The notes: a model not told the origin generated them from the letters alone. DNA of 64,000 nucleotides from Chloroflexota bacterium (GCA_024232355.1 JAAEPW010000660.1:9511-73510); one strand, 5' to 3'. Counted from the stretch's first letter, positions 45,137-54,552 are shown. A program made the numbers and translations.

Positions 45137-48100
45137 GTGTCTATTTCAAGTCCCCCAAAGAAAAAAGCCCACATCCTAACACGGCTCTTTTCTATCCAGC
45201 CAGGGAAGGAAAAGAAAACCATCCTGCTCTATGGCCTATTCTTTGCGTTCTGGCTTGGTCTCCGATGGGGAGATACCGCCAGCTATGCGCTCTTTCTGGA
45301 CAACAGTGGAGCCGAGGGATTATCCCTGATCTTTATCGGCAACGCAGTACTCGCTTTCACCATCGGACTGGTATACAACTCATTTGCGGGCCGCGTCAAC
45401 AACGAACGGCTCTTGCTGGTGTTACTGGGAGCAACCATTCTATGGCTCTCGTCTGTTCAAGTCTTGCTCCTGAATACGAATGAGGCAATCAGCTTTGTTT
45501 ATCCTTACTATTACCTGGTTTCCGGTGCCGTTGCCGACCTCACCGTCCTGCACATTCTAAACTATATCAGCGACTTTTATGATACCCGCGCAGCGAAACG
45601 CGCACTGCCATTTTTGCTCTCTACAGGATTTATCGGCGCAATCGTGGCAGGCGTCACTATTCAGCCCATCCCCTCACAGTACACGCCGCTAGCCTGGATC
45701 GCGTGCGTTTTGGTGATGATCGCCTTTGTGGTTCTCATCCGGCGGCTGCTGCCCACAGAAATCAAGCGAATTGAGCAACGGCGGCAAGCAAGCCATAATA
45801 GACGCCAGAGCAGCAAAAGTGGCCTGGAAAATCTCCGTGCCGGATTTCGCTTTGTGCGCACGTCCGGTATCCTGCGTTGGCTGACGCTCGCAACCCTAAT
45901 ATACATCATACTCATGAATCTACTCGCCTTTCAAGCCAGCCAGGTCTTTGACACCGCATTCCAAGATCGACCAGGTGATGATCTCAAGAAATTTCTCGGC
46001 CAGGTTGACGGAATATCGAACATTGTTGGGTTGGTTCTGGCGCAATTCGCATTTAGGCCTCTATTGTCTCGTCTCGGCGTCGGAATCACCAATATGGTTT
46101 TTCCGTTCATCAACTTGCTGGCTCTGGGCACCCTGGGATTCTTTCCGCACCAGCAAACAGCCGTTTTCGGGCGGTTGACAAATCGTATTTTCAAAAAAGC
46201 CTTTCGCAATCCAGTGGACGCCCTACTCTACAACAGCGTGCCACAAAACATCAAGACCCTCGGTCGGGGTTTTGTCAACGGCCTGGTGGTGCCTCTCGGC
46301 ACACTGATGGCCGGGCTCCTGGTGTATGCTATACGAGAGAACTGGCTTACGCTCAAGACATTGACAACCCTAAGCCTATCGCTTGGCATAGCTTATGTGT
46401 TCATCGCACTTCGTGTACGCAAGGAATACACACAAGCACTAGCAGACATGCTGGCCCAAGACGAATTGAGCGTTTTTTACGCCGCCAGCCAAGCCGATAC
46501 CGAATGGCTCGATCCAGCAACAATCGAGTTACTCTATCACAGACTAGACACGACCGAGGACGATCACGCACTCGTTCTCCTGGCCGAGTTGTTGTACAAT
46601 CTGGAAGGACATAAAGCGCTCGGATACTTGCAACAACTGGCACTGCAACGGGGTCCCCAAGTGCGTGCCAGGATCATTCGCGCGCTAGGCCACGATTGGA
46701 TCGGTGACCCTGACGTACGCACGCTCTGCCTGGAAGGGTTGAGCGATTCGAACCTTGAGGTACGGCAGGCCGCCGCAATTGCCTTGGCCGAAAGCCCCAA
46801 CGCTGCCCACGACGAGACGGTGTTGAGCTATTTTCGGGCCCGGATGAACGATCCAGACGAAACGATCCAAGCCAGCGTCATTCCGGTATTGATGGCATCG
46901 GGCGATTTTCATTACTATGCGCCCGCTGTCAAGATTCTGTCCGACTGGTTGTCGCTCCAAGCCAACGTCCACCACCGGACTTTTGGGCTGCGCGTACTGT
47001 TCAAGATGGGGAACGAGCGTATGGCACGCACCCTGGTGCGTCACCTGAATGATCGGTCACCGCTTGTGCGCAGGCAAGCCGCCGAGATCCTGGGCCAACT
47101 GACAATCTACTCGTCACAGACAGATTTTATAACCTGGGGCATACACGCACTGCGCAGATTATTATCCGACGCTGATACTGACGTCCAGTTGGTCGCCATC
47201 AACAATCTAGGGCAGATACGGAGTGTCAAGGCCAGCAAAGCACTGATGGTCGCTTTAAGCAACAGATCGTTCGAGGTGCGCCAACAAGCCTGTGCCGCTA
47301 TGCAAATCGTCATCAAACCAGAACTCCAACAGGCCCTCAACAGTGACAATCCATACCTCGTCGAAAGCGCCGCCTTTATGCTCGCTCGCGCCAATCGCCG
47401 CCACGTCAGGCTCCAAGCTCGGCTCCGCATCAACGAGCATATCGATACGTTGATTCGTGAGGCATACCGCCTCCATTATGAATGCGTATCCCTCGCAACA
47501 ATTGACACCGATGGCGCGCACTTGTTGATTGTGACACTGCAAGAAGAAGCCGACCAGTTGATCGAACGTGTCCTGTGGCTGGCGGGCGCCACCAGTGGAG
47601 AAGAAAAGGCTCGCGCAGTTCGACAGGGCCTGCAAAGCACTGATTCTCTGACCCAAATCAACGCCGCCGAGACGCTAGAGGCCATCACCTCACCAAAAAC
47701 TGCCCGCCTGGTCACACCCATGTACGATGGCACGCCATTGCCTAAATTGGCACAGACCGGGCAAGATGTGCTGGGCCTGTCACCGCCAGAGCTGTGGGAA
47801 ATTTTTTGCCGGGTATGGCCCCAACTCGTGAACGAAACCTTTGCCTGCGAAACGGACCTATACCAGCCCACGCCAGATCGCGGCGCTTGGCTGACGGCGA
47901 CTGCGATGTACACCCTGTTGGAAATGGTGGACGCAAAACATCCGAGCGATGCACGTCTCTCTCTTCCTCGCATCCACCTAATCGCACAAAAGATGCTCAA
48001 CGCAAGCTTTCCTATAGTGCGAGAGACGGCTCAACTGGTTTTGGATCAACTCGATTCTACCGATGAATCCTCGACAAACATTCACGAGGTGGAGCAACCC

Positions 48101-48616
48101 ATGTTAACTATTATCGAAAAAGTAATTTCCCTCAGAAAAATCCAAGCTTTTCAAAATATGAGCATTGATGAATTACGCCTCTTGGCCGACATTAGCGAGG
48201 AAGCGACGTATAGCAAAGGGCAGCAGATTCTCATCGAAGGTGAACGAGGAGATGCCCTGTACGTCATCATCAATGGAAAGGTATCGGTTCAACGCAAAAC
48301 CGACTGGGATATTACCCCTGGGGACATCACCTATCTGGCCGCTCTTGGTCCCGGCGAGTACTTTGCCGAAATGTCCCTTTTTGACGACGCGCCTCACTCT
48401 GCCGACGTTGTTGCACTTGAGGACACCGAGCTTTTAGCCGTACGCCAAGCGCCGCTCGTCGCCGTGATCAAACAGCGCCCTGAACTGGCACTGGGGTTGT
48501 TCAAGGTGCTCAGCCAGCGCCTGCGCCAGGCGAATGAGGTCATTGCCCAAACACAGGGCGAGTATATCGACGAGATTCCGACGAGTATCAGTAGCCATGA
48601 CTCAAATACAGAGTAA
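45137..48616 (+). CDS. Translocase/MFS-like membrane protein fused to HEAT repeats and a cyclic-nucleotide-binding domain
   Basis: A 1159-residue protein. The first 430 or so residues hold about 12 hydrophobic segments (beginning LYGLFFAFWLGLRWGDTASYALF), resembling ADP/ATP translocase-like or MFS proteins. HEAT-type helical repeats fill about 460-780 (ALGHDWIGDPDVRTLCLEGL, SNLEVRQAAAIALAE). A Crp-like cNMP-binding fold lies at about 1010-1130 (GQQILIEGERGDALYVIINGKVSV, then GPGEYFAEMSLFDDAPHSADVVA). The GTG start has an AAGGAG site. It may be a regulated transporter or a membrane receptor. The cNMP pocket lacks the classical GE-x-A-L-x8-RxA arrangement (PHSADVVA in place of RxA), so the ligand is uncertain. 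It is the last gene of the locus. Confidence 0.8.
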   Translation: MSISSPPKKKAHILTRLFSIQPGKEKKTILLYGLFFAFWLGLRWGDTASYALFLDNSGAEGLSLIFIGNAVLAFTIGLVYNSFAGRVNNERLLLVLLGATILWLSSVQVLLLNTNEAISFVYPYYYLVSGAVADLTVLHILNYISDFYDTRAAKRALPFLLSTGFIGAIVAGVTIQPIPSQYTPLAWIACVLVMIAFVVLIRRLLPTEIKRIEQRRQASHNRRQSSKSGLENLRAGFRFVRTSGILRWLTLATLIYIILMNLLAFQASQVFDTAFQDRPGDDLKKFLGQVDGISNIVGLVLAQFAFRPLLSRLGVGITNMVFPFINLLALGTLGFFPHQQTAVFGRLTNRIFKKAFRNPVDALLYNSVPQNIKTLGRGFVNGLVVPLGTLMAGLLVYAIRENWLTLKTLTTLSLSLGIAYVFIALRVRKEYTQALADMLAQDELSVFYAASQADTEWLDPATIELLYHRLDTTEDDHALVLLAELLYNLEGHKALGYLQQLALQRGPQVRARIIRALGHDWIGDPDVRTLCLEGLSDSNLEVRQAAAIALAESPNAAHDETVLSYFRARMNDPDETIQASVIPVLMASGDFHYYAPAVKILSDWLSLQANVHHRTFGLRVLFKMGNERMARTLVRHLNDRSPLVRRQAAEILGQLTIYSSQTDFITWGIHALRRLLSDADTDVQLVAINNLGQIRSVKASKALMVALSNRSFEVRQQACAAMQIVIKPELQQALNSDNPYLVESAAFMLARANRRHVRLQARLRINEHIDTLIREAYRLHYECVSLATIDTDGAHLLIVTLQEEADQLIERVLWLAGATSGEEKARAVRQGLQSTDSLTQINAAETLEAITSPKTARLVTPMYDGTPLPKLAQTGQDVLGLSPPELWEIFCRVWPQLVNETFACETDLYQPTPDRGAWLTATAMYTLLEMVDAKHPSDARLSLPRIHLIAQKMLNASFPIVRETAQLVLDQLDSTDESSTNIHEVEQPMLTIIEKVISLRKIQAFQNMSIDELRLLADISEEATYSKGQQILIEGERGDALYVIINGKVSVQRKTDWDITPGDITYLAALGPGEYFAEMSLFDDAPHSADVVALEDTELLAVRQAPLVAVIKQRPELALGLFKVLSQRLRQANEVIAQTQGEYIDEIPTSISSHDSNTE

Positions 48617-48691
48617 GGGAATTCCAGAAAAACAAGTATCCCACCAATTGATTTCGCTAGTCTAATTCTTGGAGCAAATCAGGTGTTTTAT

Positions 48692-48790
48692 GGGAATTCC
48701 TCAAGCTTTTCCGCCTTTTTCGTAGCGTTTTTATACTTGTAACCTGCTTTCTCTGCCAAGTTTGGGACAACTTGAAAACTGGAAAAGCCT
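48692..48790 (-). repeat. Right copy of an intergenic repeat, inverted relative to 26750-26808
   Basis: Read on the minus strand it repeats the left copy: AGGCTTTTCCAGTTTT, GTTGTCCCAAA and, after a 31-base insertion, GGAAAAGCTTGAGGAATTCC. It ends ten bases before the -35 box of the protease-cluster promoter. The rest of the gap (48617-48691, 48833-48958) holds no gene. Confidence 0.6.
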
Positions 48791-48799
48791 AAAGGCTTT

Positions 48800-48828
48800 T
48801 TGCATTCCCAGAGTCCTTGTGCTATACT
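48800..48828 (+). promoter_or_regulatory. Sigma-70-like promoter of the caspase-like protease cluster
   Basis: TTGCAT at 48800-48805, a 17-base spacer ending TGTGC, then TATACT at 48823-48828. It shares TTTTGCAT and TTGTGCTATACTTTT with the promoter at 26909. The start codon is 130 bases further on, behind AAGGAGG. Confidence 0.65.
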
Positions 48829-48958
48829 TTTACTTGCCTCACGACTTGAATACTGTAACCTGAAATTTGATCCCAGAATTAGATGGCCTGTACGATCATC
48901 TGGATACTAGTCTTTTCAATTGTATAAGAACAGCTTTTCAATCAATCAAGGAGGAACA

Positions 48959-51520
48959 ATGAGCGATCTATTGTTTTTTAACGGTGTTAATGGGACAACC
49001 GGAGGATACGGACTCAAACCAATGACGACCGAATCGCTGTCCGATCAAATCCTGAACGCCCAGTTCGCCGAATCAAAAAAACTCAAGGAACTGCAAGAAA
49101 AGCTCAAAAACGATAAAAAAAACAAAAAAATGGTTATGCAAATCGTCGAGGTGCTCACCAAGAGAGCGGTTCAAGAGCCAGGAGAGAAAACGGCTTCCCA
49201 AAGTGAATGGCTCGATGCATTGGCAACAGAACTCTTTATCTGGATCACGCAAAGCAAGAGCACAGAATCTGGACAGGTCAAGGCCCTCGCCAAAAAGCTC
49301 GAACAAGATGCCGTAAAAACAATCATGTTGATCGTCGAGTTGCTGGGAAGTAACCAGAAGAAGAAACTATCAGAATTTCTTTTGGATAAAGCACCAGACG
49401 ACAGTGAGACACTCAAAGAAAAATTAAAGCAGGACACCATGCACAAGATCACCGAGATACAGAAAGGACAGCTCGGTGAGAGCAATGTCACGGCCTTGGA
49501 TAGCGGCGCTCAAGACGTACGAAAAAATTGGCTACGAACGTTTACCCAGGAATTAAGATCTTTGCAGATCGAATCGCTAAAATCGCTCCCAGAAGTGACA
49601 GGCGTCATCAAGGGCCCACTTGACAAACTGATTGAAGCGTTACAAGCATTACCCGATCAGGCCCGTGGTTCCCAGGGCGATTGGATTGAGGCGTTGGTTG
49701 CCAAACTGCAAGACCTGAGCGCGCAAGGTGATAAAGCACCGTGGGGTAAAGTAGTTGATAGCTTGTTCACAGGATTAGAACCGCTAATAATAAACACGGA
49801 CGACAATGTATCATGGAAAAACCATTTGTTCAGCGTCGAGTTAGATCTGCAAAGTGATTTGGAGGAATGTACCCTTTCGGACGAGTTCCGCCAAAAGTTC
49901 CAAGACCACAAAATCTCGCTGTCGGAGGATAACGTTACCGTCGAGTTAAAAGAGGAAAGCGGTCTATGGCAAATACGCGACGTAGGCAAAAAATACACTG
50001 TAGAAAAAACAGACGAGACGCTAATCATATACACGAGGAAAAACCTACTAGAAGCCATACATAAATGGTTGGGAACATTACACAACGCAGTAGGTCACCT
50101 TGGAGCCGTAGAATGGGTCGACCCCGCGAAACTCAACCAGGCCGGTTGGGGCATCATTTTTCCCGCCAAGATGGTGGCCGAGCATCGGGAAGCGATCAAA
50201 AAAGCGCTGGCACCGCTGTTGCGGCTGCGGTTGCTGCAAGTAGATTTTCACGATTTTGAAATACAAGACAGTTACTATGATGTGGATGGTTCCAATCCGA
50301 CCGAATTGTCCGAGCTGTTGGACATTCGCCTAGACAATGAATTTCACCCCAAATATCAAGAGTATTTCCGGCTCTATGAGGGCAAGGACGGCTATCGTCC
50401 CAACGACACCGCCAGCAAATTTCTAACCAGATTTGGCGCCCGCGCATCCGACCCCGCTGATCCAGAAAAAGTACCCTATTACCTGCTGCTCGTGGGCACC
50501 CCCGAAGAAATCCCCTTTGACTTTCAATACGCCCTCGACGTACAATACGCCGTGGGTCGGATTGATTTTGGCGACAACTATGCCGCATATGAGAACTATG
50601 CCCGCAATGTCGTCGCTGCCGAGAGAGGTGGTTTTGAGCAAACGGCCAAGGTGACTTTCTTTGGCGTGTCCAGCCAGGATGATACGTCCACCGAGTCCAG
50701 CTCGAAACATCTGATCGAGCCCCTGTACGAACACTTTGGTGACAAGGCGTTGGACGAGTCGTGGGAATTTGAACATATCCCGCCGGAGCAGGCCACAAAA
50801 GCAGGGCTTTTGAATCTGATGAAAGAGGCCCCCCCGGCATTTCTGCTCACCGCCAGTCACGGGATGGAATTCGACATGGACGATCCCAAAAAGCGCCAGG
50901 AGAAAAATCAAGGCGCGCTGTTGTGCAGCGATTGGCCCGGGCCGAATGCCTGGCGGGGAGACATTCCGGCAGACCATTATCTATCGGGGCAGGATGTCCG
51001 GGACAATGGGGATGCGATCAATCTCCGGGGTATGATCGCCTTTCTCTTTGCCTGCTATGGCGCTGGCACCCCGCTCTACGACGAATACTACAAACAAGCT
51101 TTCAAAGAAAAAGGTAAAGTCATCACCGAACGTCCCTTTGTAGCAGACTTACCCAAGGCGATGTTGAGCCTGCAAGAGGGAAGCGCGCTAGCCGTCGTGG
51201 GGCACGTCGAACGGGCTTGGGGGACTTCGTTTTTGGGTGCAGAAGCCGGAAAATCCCGCAAGAGCGAATACGTAGCAGTCTTTGAAAGCGCCATCGAGCG
51301 CTTGCTCAAGGGACATCCCATTGGATCGGCGATGGACTATTTCAACGTGCGCTATGCGGCGCTCTCCACCGAACTAACCGTTGCCTATGACAACAGCACC
51401 TTTAACCCAGATCCCTACGAACTGGCCGGGTTATGGACCGCAAACAACGATGCCCGTGGGTATGTCATCATTGGCGATCCCGCTGTGCGCCTGGGTGCAG
51501 CCAAGACGGAGGAGAAATAG
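48959..51520 (+). CDS. Caspase-fold (C25/CHAT-like) cysteine protease with long helical N-terminal region
   Basis: An 853-residue protein. It opens with FFNGVNGTTGGYGLKPMT, a motif shared with the two downstream paralogues. Residues about 30-390 are mainly charged, helical sequence absent from the paralogues. The shared core starts at LNQAGWGIIFPAKM and has YYLLLVGTPEEIPFDFQYALD, ASHGMEF with catalytic His634, FACYGAGTP with catalytic Cys699, and ALAVVGHVERAWGTSF. His-Gly and Ala-Cys after two beta strands is the caspase/gingipain arrangement. It has no signal peptide, so it is intracellular. The start follows AAGGAGG; the 48920 alternative lacks one. It heads the cluster and is followed after 19 bases by the serpin-like gene. 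Confidence 0.82.
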   Translation: MSDLLFFNGVNGTTGGYGLKPMTTESLSDQILNAQFAESKKLKELQEKLKNDKKNKKMVMQIVEVLTKRAVQEPGEKTASQSEWLDALATELFIWITQSKSTESGQVKALAKKLEQDAVKTIMLIVELLGSNQKKKLSEFLLDKAPDDSETLKEKLKQDTMHKITEIQKGQLGESNVTALDSGAQDVRKNWLRTFTQELRSLQIESLKSLPEVTGVIKGPLDKLIEALQALPDQARGSQGDWIEALVAKLQDLSAQGDKAPWGKVVDSLFTGLEPLIINTDDNVSWKNHLFSVELDLQSDLEECTLSDEFRQKFQDHKISLSEDNVTVELKEESGLWQIRDVGKKYTVEKTDETLIIYTRKNLLEAIHKWLGTLHNAVGHLGAVEWVDPAKLNQAGWGIIFPAKMVAEHREAIKKALAPLLRLRLLQVDFHDFEIQDSYYDVDGSNPTELSELLDIRLDNEFHPKYQEYFRLYEGKDGYRPNDTASKFLTRFGARASDPADPEKVPYYLLLVGTPEEIPFDFQYALDVQYAVGRIDFGDNYAAYENYARNVVAAERGGFEQTAKVTFFGVSSQDDTSTESSSKHLIEPLYEHFGDKALDESWEFEHIPPEQATKAGLLNLMKEAPPAFLLTASHGMEFDMDDPKKRQEKNQGALLCSDWPGPNAWRGDIPADHYLSGQDVRDNGDAINLRGMIAFLFACYGAGTPLYDEYYKQAFKEKGKVITERPFVADLPKAMLSLQEGSALAVVGHVERAWGTSFLGAEAGKSRKSEYVAVFESAIERLLKGHPIGSAMDYFNVRYAALSTELTVAYDNSTFNPDPYELAGLWTANNDARGYVIIGDPAVRLGAAKTEEK

Positions 51521-51539
51521 CCAAAGGATTTCGACAACA

Positions 51540-52646
51540 ATGACGCACACACATTTATCAGATCAAATTTCATCAGACGAGCTTGGTCAAACGACCATCA
51601 CTGCGCATCTAGAATCAGAGATCGTTTCTGGCAAAAACTTGCTCTATTGCGCTGCCTTTCAACTCGCCTGGAACCAACTTGGCGACGATATCCTGGGGAG
51701 CAATGTCCAACTTGAAGGCGACCCCGACATCGCACAGGCGCTCAACAGACGATTGGTCAACAAGGAGGATATCGCTGAGAATTGCTACCTGGCAATGGCA
51801 GGGTTCAATCGAGATGGTATTGTGAAACGAATCGAGCAGACGCTTGAGAAAAAATTTGGTCGCTCTCCCGGGGTGAGCATCACACTCCAACACCCCAATG
51901 ACTTTCTCGCTTATGCCTTTTTGGAAAAGAGTCTACCTTTTGACACCGAATTCGAGGTATTTGAGGTCCCACTGGTTTTCAGTGACGGAGCCGAGCTGCA
52001 ATCCTTTGGCATCGAAAAAGACAATACCCCCGCTGATCAGGTTGTAATTTTGGACTATCGGCATCCTGATGACTTTGTTCTCAAGTTGCAAGCATCGGAA
52101 AAAGCTGACGAAATGCTAGACTTGTTCGACAAAATACCGGATCAGCCCAGGATTACGGATGACATTATTCTGGCCAAGGTCACTCCTCAGGCAACGCTTT
52201 TGGAGACCATTGACACCGTGATGTCCCGGACCAGCGAGGAGGCACGCGAACAGGCCCGCCGGGCAGCTCACCGGGCGGGCAAACGTCCCTTTGAACTCTT
52301 GTCACCCAAGTTGGACCTCAACAGATACGAAGCGTTACAGATACCAAAAATCAACCTAAACATCTTGCATGGGTACACAGAGCTTGTTGGCAGAGATTTT
52401 CTCAACAAGGGCTTTGAGGGATACTATATCACAAAAGCCCTACAAGCCATCCAATTCAAACTGGATGAAAAAGGCGCCGATTTGCGTTCAGATGCTGCTA
52501 TTTATGGGACTTTGGGTGCAATTGAAGAGCCGAGAAGATTCATTTTCGACAAACCGTTCTTGCTCTGTTTGAAAGAAAAAATGTCACGATATCCCTACTT
52601 GGCGATATGGGTCGGCAACTCGGAATTGTTGGTCCAAGCACAGTGA
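51540..52646 (+). CDS. Hypothetical protein with serpin-like C-terminal half
   Basis: A 368-residue protein with no signal peptide; length equals a serpin core. Near the end, LQIPKINLNILHGYTELVG, FLNKGFEGYYITKALQAI, FKLDEKGADL and RRFIFDKPFLLCL follow in the order of serpin strands 6B/2B-3B, helix I, strand 5A with the reactive-loop hinge, and strand 4B. The stretch from DEKG to the PF motif has about serpin length. The N-terminal NLLYCAAFQLAWNQL would be helix A. Hinge residues (ADLRSD) are larger than the small Ala/Thr of inhibitory serpins, so inhibition is unproven. It directly follows a caspase-like protease, the kind of enzyme some serpins trap. The fold call is by eye. Confidence 0.5.
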   Translation: MTHTHLSDQISSDELGQTTITAHLESEIVSGKNLLYCAAFQLAWNQLGDDILGSNVQLEGDPDIAQALNRRLVNKEDIAENCYLAMAGFNRDGIVKRIEQTLEKKFGRSPGVSITLQHPNDFLAYAFLEKSLPFDTEFEVFEVPLVFSDGAELQSFGIEKDNTPADQVVILDYRHPDDFVLKLQASEKADEMLDLFDKIPDQPRITDDIILAKVTPQATLLETIDTVMSRTSEEAREQARRAAHRAGKRPFELLSPKLDLNRYEALQIPKINLNILHGYTELVGRDFLNKGFEGYYITKALQAIQFKLDEKGADLRSDAAIYGTLGAIEEPRRFIFDKPFLLCLKEKMSRYPYLAIWVGNSELLVQAQ

Positions 52647-52823
52647 TTTGGTCACAAAGGAAACATCTGTGTCTAGTCGATTTAGGGAACTAGATGTTTT
52701 CTAGCAAAGTATAGGCACTCCTAGTGCCAACATTTGATAGTGGGCCTTGGTCTGAACCACACATACGGGCGGGGCCGATGCTGTTTGTTCAACGTAAACA
52801 ATAAAGACAAAGAAAGGAGACCT
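52647..52823 (+). other. Intergenic region with hairpins after the serpin-like gene
   Basis: AACATC-TAGT and ACTAGATGTT arms flank a loop around 52665-52699 and are followed by TTCT, a weak terminator candidate. A perfect GGCACT/AGTGCC hairpin lies at 52714-52728. No promoter was recognised; the next gene has AAAGGAGA before its ATG. Confidence 0.4.
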
Positions 52824-54464
52824 ATGTCAGAAGAAAAATTCACTTTTAATGGCGTCAACGGTGCGACAGGCGCATCGGGCGTACCAACAATGACCGGGGT
52901 AGAATTAGCCAACATTATCAAAGGTGAGGAACCACCGGAAAATCAGGGCGAACTAAAGGCCAAGCAAGCGCCAGGCGCTTTTCCGATCAAACCCCCGAAC
53001 GATCCTAGCAGGTTGGATCAAGCGGGATGGGCCGTGATCTTTGGTGCCAAGGACAAGACTACACCAGCGGTCAAAGAAGCCCTTTCAGATCTACTGACGC
53101 TGCGGCAAGCACAGGCTGGCGAACGATTTCAGATCTATGAAAAGGGTGCTGGCTACCGACCTGGTGAAACCAAGGGCGATTTTTTCAAACGCCACAAGGT
53201 AGGCCGCGGCCCGGCTGATCCTGAGCAGATGCCCTACTATGTCATGATCGTCGGAAGCCCCGACGACGTTCCTTTTGGATTCCAATACCAACTTGACGCG
53301 ATGCGGGGCGTGGGACGCATTCACTTTGACACGCCAGAAGAATACGCCCAATATGCCCGCAACGTTGTGCTGGCAGAAACCGGGCATGTCAAGCTTCCAC
53401 GTCAGGCCACATTTTTCGGCGTGAACAATCCAGACGATGCAGCAACCGATTTGAGCACCAAATATCTGATTGGCCCGTTGCACGAAAAGATGAAACAGAA
53501 ACAGCCATTCGGTCGCACCATAGACGAGGGCGGGGGCGTCAAACGGGAAATCATGTTGGACTGGCAATTTGAACAATTCGTCGCCGAACAAGCTACCAAG
53601 GCCCAACTCGCGAAACTCTTTGGTGGTGATCAGACACCGGCAGTGCTCTTTACCGCCAGCCACGGCATGGAATTCCCGCTGAATGATCCGCGACAGGTTG
53701 CCCACCAGGGAGCCTTGTTGTGCCAAGACTGGCCTGGCCCCAATCAATGGCGGGGCGAGATTCCCCAAGACCTGTACTTTGCCGGTGACGATCTGACCAG
53801 CGACACTAACGTCCTGGGCCTCGTCGCCCTTCTCTTTGCCTGCTTTGGTGCTGGGACACCGCAACTGGATCAATTTGCCAAACAGGCATTCAAGGATGAA
53901 CGCGAGCAAATTGCGCCCCACAACTTTATCGGCGGGTTGCCTAAACGTCTGCTGCTCCAAGGAGCGCTGGCCGTCGTCGGGCACGTGGAACGAGCCTGGG
54001 GCTATTCGATTGATGCATCGGGAGCCGATGAGACTGGGGTCTTTGAGGACGCGATGCGGGCTTTGCTCAGCGGAGATCGCGTTGGCTGGATCACAGAATC
54101 AATGAACTTGCGCTATGCCGCATTGGCCACAGAACTCACGACTGATATAGAAGAGTCAGAATGGGACGAAGACTATATAGACGACTATGACCTGGCGCAA
54201 AAGTGGACGATGCACAACGACGCCCGTGGCTACGTCGTCATTGGTGACCCGGCGGTACAGTCACCCGTGGCTCTACCTACAGAGAGAGAGAAGGATCGTC
54301 CGGCTCTGGATACAACGGTGGATCTCTCTGCCTATTCCGCACCACTTTCCGGAGTTGTAATGTCTCCAGACGAAGAACTGGCCAAGCCTGATGATATCTC
54401 GGAAACGGACTGGAAGAACACGCCCATCAAAGTAAAAGAGTATATCATCAAACTGCAAGGCTAA
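52824..54464 (+). CDS. Caspase-fold (C25/CHAT-like) cysteine protease, compact form
   Basis: A 546-residue paralogue of the proteases on either side. FTFNGVNGATGASGVPTMTGVELANIIKG is the shared N-terminal tag, here split as FNGVNGATG and PTMTGVELA. GAFPIKPPND and RLDQAGWAVIF lead into the core with YYVMIVGSPDDVPFGFQYQLD. Catalytic His280 is in ASHGMEF, Cys340 in FACFGAGTP. VVGHVERAWGYS and DARGYVVIGDPAV follow. The 45-residue tail is acidic and proline-containing and lacks the extra domain of the next paralogue. The start is set by the AAAGGAGA site. Cytoplasmic; substrate unknown. Confidence 0.82.
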   Translation: MSEEKFTFNGVNGATGASGVPTMTGVELANIIKGEEPPENQGELKAKQAPGAFPIKPPNDPSRLDQAGWAVIFGAKDKTTPAVKEALSDLLTLRQAQAGERFQIYEKGAGYRPGETKGDFFKRHKVGRGPADPEQMPYYVMIVGSPDDVPFGFQYQLDAMRGVGRIHFDTPEEYAQYARNVVLAETGHVKLPRQATFFGVNNPDDAATDLSTKYLIGPLHEKMKQKQPFGRTIDEGGGVKREIMLDWQFEQFVAEQATKAQLAKLFGGDQTPAVLFTASHGMEFPLNDPRQVAHQGALLCQDWPGPNQWRGEIPQDLYFAGDDLTSDTNVLGLVALLFACFGAGTPQLDQFAKQAFKDEREQIAPHNFIGGLPKRLLLQGALAVVGHVERAWGYSIDASGADETGVFEDAMRALLSGDRVGWITESMNLRYAALATELTTDIEESEWDEDYIDDYDLAQKWTMHNDARGYVVIGDPAVQSPVALPTEREKDRPALDTTVDLSAYSAPLSGVVMSPDEELAKPDDISETDWKNTPIKVKEYIIKLQG

Positions 54465-54478
54465 TTGAAAAACCAAGT

Positions 54479-54504
54479 GTAGGGGCGGGATTCCCCGCCC
54501 CTAC
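54479..54504. repeat. Perfect GC-rich palindrome between two protease genes
   Basis: GTAGGGGCGGG and CCCGCCCCTAC form an 11-base-pair stem with loop ATTC. No T run follows, so it is not a typical terminator; it may be an mRNA-stabilising hairpin or a small dispersed palindrome. Confidence 0.6.
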
Positions 54505-54552
54505 CAACCTTGTGAAACATTTTGATCAAGTGACCAATAGAAGGGGGAAATT

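Noticed and set aside
51381..51539. Upstream extension of the serpin-like gene
   Set aside because: It would overlap the protease gene by 140 bases; the ATG at 51540 with AAAGGA upstream is a better start.
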